64,000 nt of DNA from Microcebus murinus. Lineage: Eukaryota > Chordata > Mammalia > Primates > Cheirogaleidae. The translations under genes and the position numbers were made by a program. Under the pieces are notes generated by a model. The model saw only the letters and a list, made by a program, of their open reading frames with translations, ran no database searches and had not been told where the DNA came from. Shown one piece after another: positions 12,001 to 24,900 of the stretch; positions within the stretch are counted from its first letter, which is position 1; each line of letters opens with the position of its first letter. Location: assembly GCF_040939455.1 (NCBI RefSeq), contig NC_134117.1, positions 61,774,501-61,838,500 of the forward strand, read 5' to 3'.

Positions 12001-15000
12001 GGTATCAAAATTGGTTTTCCACATCCCCCTGGCTATCCACATTGCTTCCCAGTGTCTTAGGGCCATTTGTAGGTTTCTTGTTGCTTCTCACTTTTGGGCC
12101 TTGGGCATTCAAAAAACTAACCAACTTTGTCAAGTCGCAGGTAGACGCAGCCACACAAAAATCGGTCTCCGTGTTTTACCAACGGCTAGAACTAAGAGGC
12201 TCCAGAGAAGACCTCCATGAAGAGTCTCCCAACACACCCACTGAAGGTCTAAATTTCTCAGACCTTGCCGCAGACATGGAACGCAGTTGGTTCCAAAAGC
12301 TGTGGAGACGCCCATGACGGGATTATCGCGATGCCGCGTACCAGGTGCACACCCCACCAGCAGTGAGGTAACTCCATGATGGGAATATTGTAGGTCCATG
12401 CCCGGGGGCACACTTCATAATCAGAAGTGCCAGAGCTAGATGCCACCTACATAGCCTAAGACAGAGGCCTCACCATCATTTCGATCGCCCGATCTTATAT
12501 TTGGGGTGCTGGTCGCGGAAGCCCATCGCGTAGCCTAAGACAGGCTCTCCACCAACCTGTGTAAATCTCCCTCATATTAATAAAGATAGGGGGAGATGTT
12601 GGAGACTAAGACCCTCCACATTCCAACGACTTGTCCTGACTTGTCCTACGCAAGGGCCTCGCCCGGAAAATAGCCTAAGATGAAAATAGCACCTAGCCCC
12701 CCAGCTATAGTTCCAAGAAGAATGCATTCCATGCCATGCTTGCTCCAGGGCATGCTACCTACAATTGTTCCCAACCCCCTGCCAGGTTGGGGTTGAGTGA
12801 TCCATCACAAAGAGCTTCCTGTGCCATTGGGATGCTGATTGGGGCTGATTAGCCCACAGGAAAGCCTCATCATTCCCCCATTCTATTTTTCTGTTTCTAC
12901 TTCCTTGTTTTCTGTATATAAAACCTACCAAAAATCCAAGTAAAGTAGACCTTGACAACCCTTTGCTTGGTCTCGTTTCTTTCTCTCGCCCATCTCTTTC
13001 AGGCACGGTCCCCCTCGCCCCCGCGAGTAACAGAAGGTCCCTCGGGCCGGGACAAGAAAGAATCTTGGCTCAACAAAACTTTTTGTTTCTAGGCTTCAAA
13101 CCCATGCGACTATAGCATCGTGTTAATTTATACCTAGATCACAAGAAATGAGCTGGGCTTCGGATCTAACAGCAAAGAGGTAAGGCATTAGAAAAAAGAT
13201 TTCTTGACCCCAGGGTTCTTGACCCCAGGGCACAGGATAACTAGAAGTGCTTTCTTTGGGAAAGTCTTCCCCTTGTCCAGGTGGTTTAGAAAATCTAAAT
13301 TGGAGGCAGGGTGCGATGGGAAGGCAAGGTGAAATCTCTGGAGGACTAGGGGTCTAGAACATGCAGCAGAGACCTCAGTTTTGAAAACAAGGCCAGAGGG
13401 CTTAAGAGGTATAGAATATCAAGGGTCAAGGTGGATCCATGGTGCAATGGATAGCACATTGGACTTCTAGAGGCTGGAGGCATTCCAAAGGTCAAGGGTC
13501 ATAATTGAAACCAGAGATAGAGGCCAAAGGAAAAAGATACTGCTGCCTAGTTTTCAGTGTTCTAGATGTAGCATGGCTACTCTCTGAGAAACCACCAGGA
13601 AACTCATTTTTACTTGACCATAGCTATGAGGATGTTCCCTACCTGCCACTAAGAACACTATCCCTTGCGGTAGCCCAGAAGCCTGAAGCAATGAAACACT
13701 TATGTATTGTGGGACATCTATGTCTGATGCAAACCTCAGTGTTTTATGTATATTTTTATTCAGTACTTAAAAGAACTTTCAAGATCAACACTATTGTCTT
13801 TGTGATACAGATGAAAAAAACTCAGGCATAGAGATTAAGTAATGTTCCCACATTCTCAAGGCCAGTCACTGATAGAGCTAGGAGTATAGGTATGTGCTCC
13901 CATGTCCAGCTAATTTCTTTTAGATGTTTTAGAGTGCTGACTTCTCACTATGTTGTCCAGATGGTCTTGAACTCCTGCTCTCAAGTGACCCTCCTTCCTC
14001 AGTCTCTAAAATTGCTGGGATTATAGGCATGAGCCACTGCATCCAGACCCCATCTTTAGTAATCTTAAACAGAACAACTGTCAGCTAAGAATTGCATGTT
14101 TTACAAAATTAAGTTTCATACATGAATGAGAGATAAAATCCTACCCACACAAGCAATCTCTAAGGGGATTTCTCACCCTTAGAAGTGCCCTACAGGAAAT
14201 ACTGAAAAGTGCTCAAAACCCCAGAAAGGATGGTTGGTATGCATCTTTGATGTAAAAACATCAAAGAGTGGCAACTCACAGCTCCTATAAGACAGTATCA
14301 CAAGGAAGAATACTAAGCAAGCAGGTAACAATCAATATGATGACCAGAACAGTACCTCATTAAATCTAAACATTCTAAATGTCTCACGTAAAGGATATAG
14401 AATAAAGGACTGGGGGAAAAAAAAAAAAAACAAAGCCCAAACATCTGCTGTGCCCAATAAACCCATTTAATTCATAAAGAGTTCCATACACTCAAGATAA
14501 AAGGGTAGAAGAAATGGAAACCAGAAGTGAGCAAGAGTAGCAGTAGCTATTCTTATATCAGAAAAAAAATAGACTTTAAATTAACAACAGTGAAAAAAGA
14601 CAAAGGTGCTCATTGTATAATGATAAAGGAATCAATTCAACAGGAACACATAACGATTCTAAACATATTGCACCCAACACCAGAGTTCCAGATTCATAAA
14701 ACAAATACTAATAGACCTAAGAATCAAAATAAACAGCAACACAATAATAGTAGGAGACTTCAACACTCCGCTGACAAAACTAGACACATTGTGGAGGCAG
14801 AAAATCAACAGACACCCTAGACTTACATGGGACTCCAGAAGAAATGAATCTAACAGACATTTAGAGAACATTCTACCACAAAAGTCCAGAATATACATTC
14901 TTCTCACCCACATATGGAATGTGTCCCAGATACAACATATGTTGTGCCACAAAACAAGTGTTAGCAAATGTGAAAAAATGGAAATCATACCATGTATCTT

Positions 15001-15366
15001 CTCAGACCACAGTGGAATCAATGAACAAATCCATTCCAGAAAGAAATCTCAAAACTATACAAATACATGAAAATTGAACCATCAGCTGCTGAACGATCTT
15101 TAGTTCAATAATGAGATCCAGATAAAAATCAAACCCTTTTTGGAACTGAATGACAATGGTGACATAAGCTACCAAAATCTCTAGGATATAGCTATAACAG
15201 TGCTAGGAAGGAAGTCCATAGCACTAAATGTCTGCATCAAAAGGACAGGAGGATCACAAGTTAACAACCTAATGTCACACCTTAGAGAACTGGAAAAACA
15301 AGAACAAACCCAACAGAAAGCCAGCACAAGACAAGAGAGAACAAAGATCAGCGCAAAATTAAATGA

Positions 15367-15402
<36 letters not shown>

Positions 15403-18400
15403 AGGATCAAGTTGTATCTTTGAAAAGATAAACAAATTGAGTGACTGCTAGCTAGATTATGCAATGAAAGAAAAGAGAGAATTGAAATAAGCTCAGTCAT
15501 GAATGAACCAGGAGGCATTACAACTGATACTGTCGAAATATTAAACATCCTCCAAGACTATGACAAATATCTCTTTGCAAACAAACTAGAAAACGTAGAG
15601 GAAATACATAAATGTATAAAAATTTCACCAAGCCTAAATCAGGAAGAAATAGAAATCCTGAACAGATTGATATCAAGTGGAGAGACTGAATCAGTGATAA
15701 CAATAATAATTTAAAAACTCCCAAGAAAAAAAGTGCCCAGGACTAGATGGATTCACAGATGAATTCTACCAGACCTACAAAAAAGAACTGGTACCTATCC
15801 CACTGAAAGTATTCCATAACATTGAAAAGGAGGGAGTCCTCCCTAACTCATTGTACAAAGCCAGTATCACACTGAAACCAAAAGCAGGATGGACACAACA
15901 AAAAATAACTATAGACCAATATTCTTCAAGAAGACAGATATAAAAATAATCAACCAAATACTGGCAAATTGAACCTCACAGGACATCAAAAACATCATTC
16001 ACTACGATCAAGTCGGTTTCATCTCAGGGATACAATGATCACACCATATTCACAAATCAATAAATGTGACTCATCACAAAAACAAGATTAAAAACAAAAA
16101 TCATATGATCATCACAAGAGATTTTGGAAAGAGCATTCAATGAAGTCCAGCACCCCACCCCTTTATGCTAAAAACCCTTAACAAACTAGGGAAAGAAGGA
16201 ACATTCTTCAAAATAGTAAAAGCCATATATGACAAATCCACAGCCAAGCTCATACTGAATGGGGTAAAGTTGACAGGCATTCCCCCTATAAACTGGATCA
16301 ATACAAGTGTTCTACTTTCACCACTTATTTGAGATCATATGCGAAGTCCTGGCCCAAACAATCAGGCAAGGGAAAGAAACAAAGGACATCTAAGCCAGAA
16401 AAGAAGAGATCCAACTATCCCTAGTTTCTAATGGTACCATCGTGTATCTAGAAAATCCCAAAGACTTCATCAAAAGACTCCTAGAATTGATAAATCAATT
16501 CAACAAAGTCTCAGATTACAAAATTTATGTATACAAGTCAGTACCATTTCTATATACTAATAACACCCAACATGAGAATCAAATCAAGAACTCAATACCA
16601 TTTCCAAATAGCTGCAAAAGAAAAAATAAAGTACCTAGGAATATACTTAACCAGGGAGGTGAATGATCTCTACAAGGAGAGCTATAGAACACTCATGAAA
16701 GAAATTGTTGATGACACAAATGGAAAAGTTTCCCATAGATTGGAAAAAACAATCTTGTTAAAATTTCATACTGCCCAAAGTGTTCTACAGACTCAATGCA
16801 ATTCCCATCAAAACACCAATGACACTTTTTACATCATTAGAACAAAAATCATAAATTTTATATGAATCCAAAAAGAGTTTCACTAGCCAAAGCAATGCTA
16901 AAAAAAAAAAAAGAAAAGAAAAAAAGAACAATCTGGAAGTAACATATTACCTAATTTCCAGTGATATCACAAGGCTACAGTAACCAAAACAGAATCATAC
17001 TAGCATAAAAGTAGGTACATAAATCAATGGAAGAGAATAGAGAACCCAGAAATATCACCACATACCTACAGCCAACTGATCTTTGACAAAGCAGACAAAA
17101 AACATACATTGGCGAAAAGATGCCCTAGTCAATAAATACTCCTGGGAAAAATTGGAGAGCCACATGTAGAAGAATGAACCTTGATTGCTACCTTTAACCA
17201 TACCGAAAAATTAACTCAAGATGCATTGAAGACTTAAATGGAAAACCTGCCACCAAAAAATTTCCAGAAGGAAACTTAGAAAAAATTCTTCCAGACATTT
17301 TCTTGAAAAAGAATTTGTGACTAAGACCCAAAACAAATGCAACCAAAACAAAAATAAACAAAGGGGACTTAATTAAACTACAAAGGTTTTGCACAGGCAA
17401 AGACATAATGCACAGAGTAGACAACCTTAAGAACAGGAGATAATATTTGCACACTCTACATCCAACAAAGGGCTCGTGTCCAGAATCTAAAGAGAATGTA
17501 AGCAAATAAGCAAGAAAATAAACCCAAATATTCCTATTAAAAAGCAGGCAAATTACATAAACATATATTTTTCAGAAGAAGAGATAAAAAATGGCCAACA
17601 AAAATATAAAATATTAAAAAAATGCTCAACATCACTAGGCATCAGGGAAATGCAAACTAAAACCACAATGAGAGACCACCTTACCCCTGGCAGAACGGCC
17701 ATTATTAAAAAGTCCAAAAGCAATACATGTTGGTGTGGATGTGGTAAAAACGGAATGCGCATTCACCGTTGATCAAAATGTAAACTAGTACAAAGTCTAT
17801 AGGAAACAGTATGGAGACCCCTGAAAGAATTAAAAGTATACCTACCATTCAATCTTGCAATTCCACTACTGGGTATCTACCCAAAGGAAAAGAAGTCATT
17901 ATATCAAAAAGACACACTCACTCTGTGTTTATTGCAGCACAATTTACAATTGCAAAGATATGGAATCAACCTAGGTGCCCAGCAACCGATGAGGAGATAA
18001 CAACAATATATACACACACACCCTATAGAATACTACTCAGCTATAACACAGAATGAAAGGATGTCATTCACAGCAATGTGAATTGGATGCAACTGGAAGT
18101 CACGATCCTAAGGGAAGTATCTCAGGCATGGAAAAAGAAATACTGCCAATATTCCCTTATAAGTGGGAGCTGAATGATGGGTATACATGGTCATACGGAG
18201 TGTTATAAGGGACTCTGAAGACTAATAAGGGGGGAGGGTGGGAAGACGGTGGGATCAAAAACTATCTATCTGGTACAACGCATACACTTTGGGTGACTGG
18301 CACACTGAAAGCCCTGACTTTGCCACTATACAATTCATCCATGTAAGGAAAAAAACCACTTATACCCCCTAAATCTACTTAAATAAAAAATGAAAGCTTG

Positions 18401-18906
18401 AAGCTCTTAATCGAGGGGGTAGGGGGGCCATGGGCAATATCTATAACCTTAATACCTGTACGCCCATAATATGCTAAAATAAAAAAATGCAAAAAAGGAG
18501 AATAAGATAACATCATTACAAACAAATCCCAAGAGAGCACACCTCAAGATACCAGCACTGAAGAATCTTCTAAAATATATTCTCCAGGATGAAGACAAAT
18601 GGTCCCCAAAGGATGGTCAGAAACGCAGAACGGGATATTGAGGGATGGATGTAAGTCTAGAGTGTTTGCATAGAAGATCAGCAACAATCATAGCATCTGA
18701 ATTCTGAGTTAACAAATGGAACTAAAATACCAGTGAACAAAAGCCTGTAAGTTGGGAAGGACAGGGGTTGGAATGAAAGTCAAGACAAGAGGGAAGTTTA
18801 AAACGTGGTTTTACTTTACACTCTGTTAAGCTCAATATGCATGACAACAGTCTATGTTTGGTATGGAGCCTATAGAAACTTTTCCAGATACATGTATATA
18901 TCTGTA

Positions 18907-18941
<35 letters not shown>

Positions 18942-21900
18942 GGATATAGATAAGAATGTTTCTGGAGATTTTATTTTAATAGCAAAACATTGGTAACATC
19001 TTCAATGTTCATGAATACGGGAGATTAATGAACTATAGTATATCAATACTATAGAAGATCGCGTTGCAGTGTAGGGAATACAGTAGATCTGCAATCCCTA
19101 AATACCCATCTAATAGTGGAGAAAAAAGCAAGTTTCAGAAACTGTTCGCATATACACGTAATGTACGCACAGAAAAAGAATATAGACGTCTACAGCAAAC
19201 CAGTGGGGGAGGGGAGACGGGTATGACATGGCAGGGCGTGTAAAGGGGACTTTACCTTTACTGCTAATTCCTTATTTTTATGACACAAAAAGTTTATTTG
19301 TGTATTTCTCCTTTTAAAAAGTTTAATGTAAAATAAAAACAAAACACTACCAGATTTTCAGGGGCAGGGACCGTGTCTGTCTTGAACACCATTGCAGTGT
19401 AAGCACCTACAGCACATAATAAGTGTTCACTGACGGAAAGGATCTATCTCCAAAGCATTAGCAGTGTTTTCTCTATGAGTAGGACAATGGAAAAATGTGT
19501 CTCTTTCTATTACTTTCCTTCATTTTCTACTTTTCTATATTACATTGGTCATGGTAAAAAGAAAAGGATAAAACATGTCCTTGGGAAATGAACCCACGCT
19601 GCCTTCTCTCCCACCCCACCCAGGTGTGCCATGCAGACGCCTGGCTCCAGGCCCAGACTCACCAGTCCTGATCACCTGCAGGTCCTCCTCATGGATGCGG
19701 TTCCTATCAATGTTTCTCAGTGTGCATCCTACAGATAAGGCAGATGTAACATCACACCACAGCTCCTACACCTTTGGGCTGCCTCTTTCCTCACATCCAC
19801 TAGTCAATAAGGACATGTTTAAAGAAGTCCTAGCAAGGAGGGTTCCTCAGAGATGACTTGTAGCCTCGACAGCAGCATCTTAGTAAAACAACAAACCTCA
19901 GAGTGGCTGCGACCCAGACATAGTTGTCAGCACGTGACAAGTAGAGCATGAGCCCAGGATGCTAACTGCATGGTGCCCCCACACCCATGGATGATGGACA
20001 AAGGTCACACGCCTATTAATTAGCAAAAGGGAAATACATGATGCCAACAAACAGGAAAATGATTTAACCTTACCGTTGACAACAAATATTAACAATCAAA
20101 ACGACTGTTTTTACCTATAGAACTGGTAATGATTTTTAAAATACTACCCAGGCTTGGCAGATGTCTGCAGAAACGGATGCTCACGGACAGTACTGTGGGT
20201 GTAGAACATGAGTCAACCATTGCAGAGAGCATTTGGCAATAGGCATCACAAGCCTTAAAATTGTACATACACTTTGGATCCAGCCATTCTACTTGAAATT
20301 TATCTTAACAAAATAATCACGATGTCATGCAGAGACTTAACCACTGCATCCCTCCTTATAAACATAAAAAACGACACAGTCTGTGTATTCAACATTATGA
20401 TCTGATTTAATAAATTGACTCATAAATCTATCCATAAAAATGGAATCAATAATATGCAGTCATTAACGATAATGTTGAAGAATATATAATGGTATATATT
20501 TCTGATCCAGCAAGGGTAGCAAAACAATACATCAAACTGCAGTGTTACAAAGTGCTTATGTATATGTGTATGTGTTTGTTTGTGTATGTAATTATAGTCT
20601 TAGAAAAAACTCCAGCATGGTAGCAGTGGTTACATCCAAATGGTGAAATTGAGGCATTGTTTATTTTCTTCTTTTTGCAAATCAGAATTTTTTAGTTTTT
20701 CTGACATTAATACTCACTACTACTGTAATTGAAATCAAAATATTTTGGAACGCCCATAGGGCCCCAATTAAAGCAATAGTTTTTCCCATTTCCAATGCTT
20801 ATGGCTGTGGGCCCACCAAGCAGAGCCCAGACAGTGGGGAGACCCCCACGGAGCTAGGACACACAGCTTCCTCTTCCTCCCTGAGCCTGTCCAAAGCAGG
20901 ATTTGAGGCCTGGCCACAGGTCAACCTCCCTCATCAGGTCAATGCTGGGACAGGAGGTGACCTGCTTCATCATGCCATGACCTGGCCTTTAGCGGAAGGT
21001 CACAGAGGGTGCCCCTGCTGCAGAGAGGAGGGAGGAATCACCAGAAGCCTCCGCTTACCTATGAAATTGAGGGCAGCTGCCCTGAGGGAGGTCTGCGGGC
21101 TCTCCAGGAACTCAAAGCTCTGGGACAGTAACTGTCCCACCAGCTGGTATTTGCCCTCGTGGACCTGCGGAGCCAAAGAGGGGGTGGTGCTGACCAGAGA
21201 GAGGGGCCACTGGGGATTCCACTAAAGACCTTCTAGCAGCCGCACCCCCAGCCCAAGCACAGCAGCAGCCATCCCTCTCCAGGCAGCGTGGACTGCTCGG
21301 CCCTGCACAGCAGACCCCAGCCCCTCCCGGCCCCGCAGCAGCACAAGCGCGGCAGGACCACCATAAAGAGAACGCTGTTCCTGGCCACAGGCGGGAGAAG
21401 GGAGACGCTGGCTTCAATCCTGGCCCCAGCACATCCTGGCTTCCCAGTTCTGTCTGTAGAGTTGAGGGAAAACCTGCCCAACCTCCCTCCCGTAACTGTC
21501 GGGCGTCAGTGGGGAAATGGCTGTAAAAGTGCTTTGTGACATGCTCTACCTGTGGAAGGGACTCATGACACCTGAATTACCGTGCCACTTCCTCACCTCC
21601 TTGCTCAGCCCTTACACGGTTACTTGCCAACCCGGTTCCTGCCCTCTGGCCTGTTCTTGCCTATTCATTAGCAAAAGGGAAATACATAGTGCCAACAAAC
21701 AGGAAAAAGAGCAGGGCTTCCTGCCCTGCTCACCGGAAGACCTCTGTCCTCTGGCCATCCAATAACTCAACACGATGTCCCTAACCTCTGAGGAAGGGAC
21801 CGGGATGCCATGAGGTTCACATGCAGAGAACCAGGGCCAGGGGAGGGTCCTCAGAGGCAACTGATGCTAAAGAATGAGAATCAGGGAACTGAAGGATCAT

Positions 21901-24900
21901 ACGTGTCACCTGCCCCCACTATCCACGGAGCCCGCTGTTCTGTCCCCGGGATGAACGTTGAGACTCTCACTCACCAGGTAGGCGCATGTGTCCTGTAACA
22001 CCTGGAGGCGGTCACCGAGGGTGGTGTGCTGCAAGGTGTGGGTCAGAGACGCCCAGCCAATCAGCTTTGCCCATTCAGCAAGCGCCCCTCCACAGGCCTA
22101 TGGGTGGAGAGAAGGGAACCCCCCAAGCCCACTCTTAGGACTGCCCAGGCCAGAGGCTGAGTGGGAGCTCACACATCACAAAGAGAGGGTGACAGTACTC
22201 AGGGCCAGCACAGAGGACGATGCCAGTGGTGGCTGCAGAGTGTATGGCCACAGCCAGGCCCATGAACAAAGAGCACAAGGGAAGGAGCTCTGCTCAGGCA
22301 CAAAAGGGACATCAAGCGGGCCTAGGGTTGGCAGGACAGAGACAACCAGTGTACCTTGACCACCTCGCTGTTTTCCTCCTGCATGTTCAGCAGCAACGGG
22401 ACCAGAAATGTATACAGTTCCCTTTTCATTGTGGCTCCCAGCTTGTACTTCACGTCCCGGCTCAGCATGTGGCCCAGGGCAGAGGTGGCTGCGATCCTCA
22501 CCGGCTCCCTCTCCTGCCAGGGAGCACAGAACGGAGATGGGGAGGTGGTGGTTGCCCTGGCCCTGCCTGGCCACGCTTCCTTCCAACCCCACCGAGGTGA
22601 GCGTGGCCAGAGTGCGCTGGCCACGCCGCTTCCTCCCTGTGGAGACTACAGTGCTGTGTCTCCAGTATCTCTCTTCAGATCCCCAGAGCCGAGAAGTCAG
22701 TTCATGAAGACTCAGTGCCAGGGAAACCAACAGCCGAGCTTTAATGCTACCATGGACCGTATCAACAGCTCATAACTGCCATCCCTTCTAAGGATTTACC
22801 TCAAGCATGCCAAGATTTTTTAAATGCATATTTTTACCCTAGTTATGTTGCACATAAAACTGTTGAAGTCTATATTAGCCTATGTGCACTCACAATGACC
22901 ACAGAGAGCAAAGCTTTCTACACTTTCAGGAGGATACTAGATATTAATCAAACAAATATTTCTTGTCCATCTATCCTGAGCTAGGCTCAGTGCCAAATGA
23001 TAGAGGCATAGCAGGACAAGACAGATGCTTCCTGAACACAGAGGGAGACTTTTCAACCAGTGGGATGTGCATGTTATATTTAAGAGCTACACAGAGAGAT
23101 GATTCCTTATTAGTACTTTAAGGACAAAAACAAAGAGAAATGTGTCCCACGCACAGTAGCTCAAATGGGCAATTGAGCGTTGTACAGTCGTGCCATCCCT
23201 AGGAGAAAGAGTGCAAATATGTTTTTACAACTCATAATGGGTCCGAAGTATTAGATGGAGTTCCTCCATTCCCCTCCAGAGAACTAGAGTATCCCTGAAA
23301 GATGAACAGTAGACACAATTGGAATTGAGGTAGAAATTATAGCCCAGGGTGTGGGCAAGAAAATCCTACTGCAGGAGGTGGCAGGGGTTCCGGGACTGCT
23401 CTAAGCTCAGGGGCTGTGGATATAGGGAGGGAGGGATGATCCTGGGCAGCCAACAGCTGGTGTTCTGGTGGTGTAGTCAGCCACCTCCTTCGCTTCCCCC
23501 CTCCTGATATCCCCTAATCAATGACCAAGGAGCAGGGCATGAAACACCCCAGCAGAGCAGGGAGTATGGTGTCTACACCACAGAGAGGGGACAGTTCCGT
23601 GGGTGTTTCATATCCCCCAAGGAGTGTAGGGAGCCCTGGAGTCGAAAGGCTGGCTATTGGCATATCTGACTGTCCCCTTATCCCTCGATGCTCCCCACGA
23701 TTACTGAAATCGGGCGGGCGTGATGGGCGTTGCTTCCACAGAGGGTCCCCCAAGAATCTCTAGCATGAAATGGACCCACAAACAGTGAGGAAAACCAGCA
23801 CTACAAAAGAAAGGGACCACATTCGAGAAATAGCGTGATGTTGACATCGTAAACTGCTAACAACTAAAGACAATTATGAGGCAAAATAAAGACATCTTCA
23901 TACAAAGGCTGAAAATGTTTCCTCTTTGAGACCCTCAATCAAGGAACCCGAAAGGGAGGGGAAAGCAGACTCCAGGAGGGAGGAAAGAGCTGTAAGAAGG
24001 AAAGATGAGCAAGGAGATTTGTAAACATGTGGGTAATTCTAAATAAGTACTGACTGTATAAATTAATAACAACCATGAACATGATGATGATATAAAGACC
24101 ACAATTGCAGATCTAACAAGAAGGTGGAACTAAAGTGCTAGACAACATTCATACCTAACATGGGAAAGTGCGATCAGAATTAAAGCATTCCCATCTTGAT
24201 GTTGTTTGGATGGAGGGAAAAGACACTACCTTTAGGCCTGTTTAGTTCAAGAAAAGTAAGCATGATGAATTTTAACGGTCACAGAAATATGGATGAGGGA
24301 GACAGTGACCTAGCCATTCAGGAGTTCCAGGGTCATAGCGGAGATGAGACCTATATCAAAATTCTTGCAACACTAGCTTCCAAGCCAAAAAGGTTACAAA
24401 TGCCAGAATAGGACTACTATCAGCTAGTGTCTCAGGGACATGGAGTTCCCTCCTGCCCTCAGATGCCATGATCTGTAAGGAGGACGAGAGATGGGGAGGT
24501 TGGTATTGGTCCATTAGTGCAAATTTCTGACTCACAAGGACCTTGGCATTCTAAAGTCCTGTGTGATTTGGCAGAAGGGTAGAGCCATCAGTTCTCTCCC
24601 CTCTTCACTCTGTAAGTGGAGTCTGGGTCCTCAGAGAAAAACCCAACTTCACTTTCCATTGTGGGTCCAGTGGCTCCGCCAGGGAATTTCTAGGGCAGAG
24701 TAACTGGACGTGTGTGGGGCATCTGGATGTGGTGGGAACATGCTTGGGACATGTCCTGTGCACGGCTCCACGTGGCCAGGTCTCCTTTTGTCTGCCCTTC
24801 CATCATCTCAGCCTTGGGCCACAGGCCCTTGGCCTAGCCCAACCTGTAGTTAAACCCCAAGGTTCACCCTCAGCCCCAGCTCATCTTGTTCCCAAGGGCT

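Larger units (their letters stand above)
4138..13060 (+). mobile_element. Endogenous type D-like retrovirus (beta gag-pro-pol, gamma-type env), provirus with target duplication
   Basis: A complete LTR-gag-pro-pol-env-LTR provirus of 8.9 kb flanked by the perfect 6-bp duplication AGAAAG (4138-4143 and 13055-13060). Six-base duplication, Lys1,2 primer site, GGGAAAC frameshift, dUTPase in the pro frame and a G-patch are betaretroviral; env has CXXC, an immunosuppressive-type helix and CX6CC, which are gammaretroviral, the pairing known from type D viruses. It lies antisense in the last intron of the MROH-like gene. Gag, pro, the RT start and env are broken, so no complete protein set is coded. 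Hand count gives about 21 substitutions and one indel between LTRs, an insertion of moderate age within the strepsirrhine lineage. Confidence 0.95.

Noticed and set aside
14527..18056. Short open frames considered as small genes
   Set aside because: All translate to pieces of L1 ORF2 in shifting frames.
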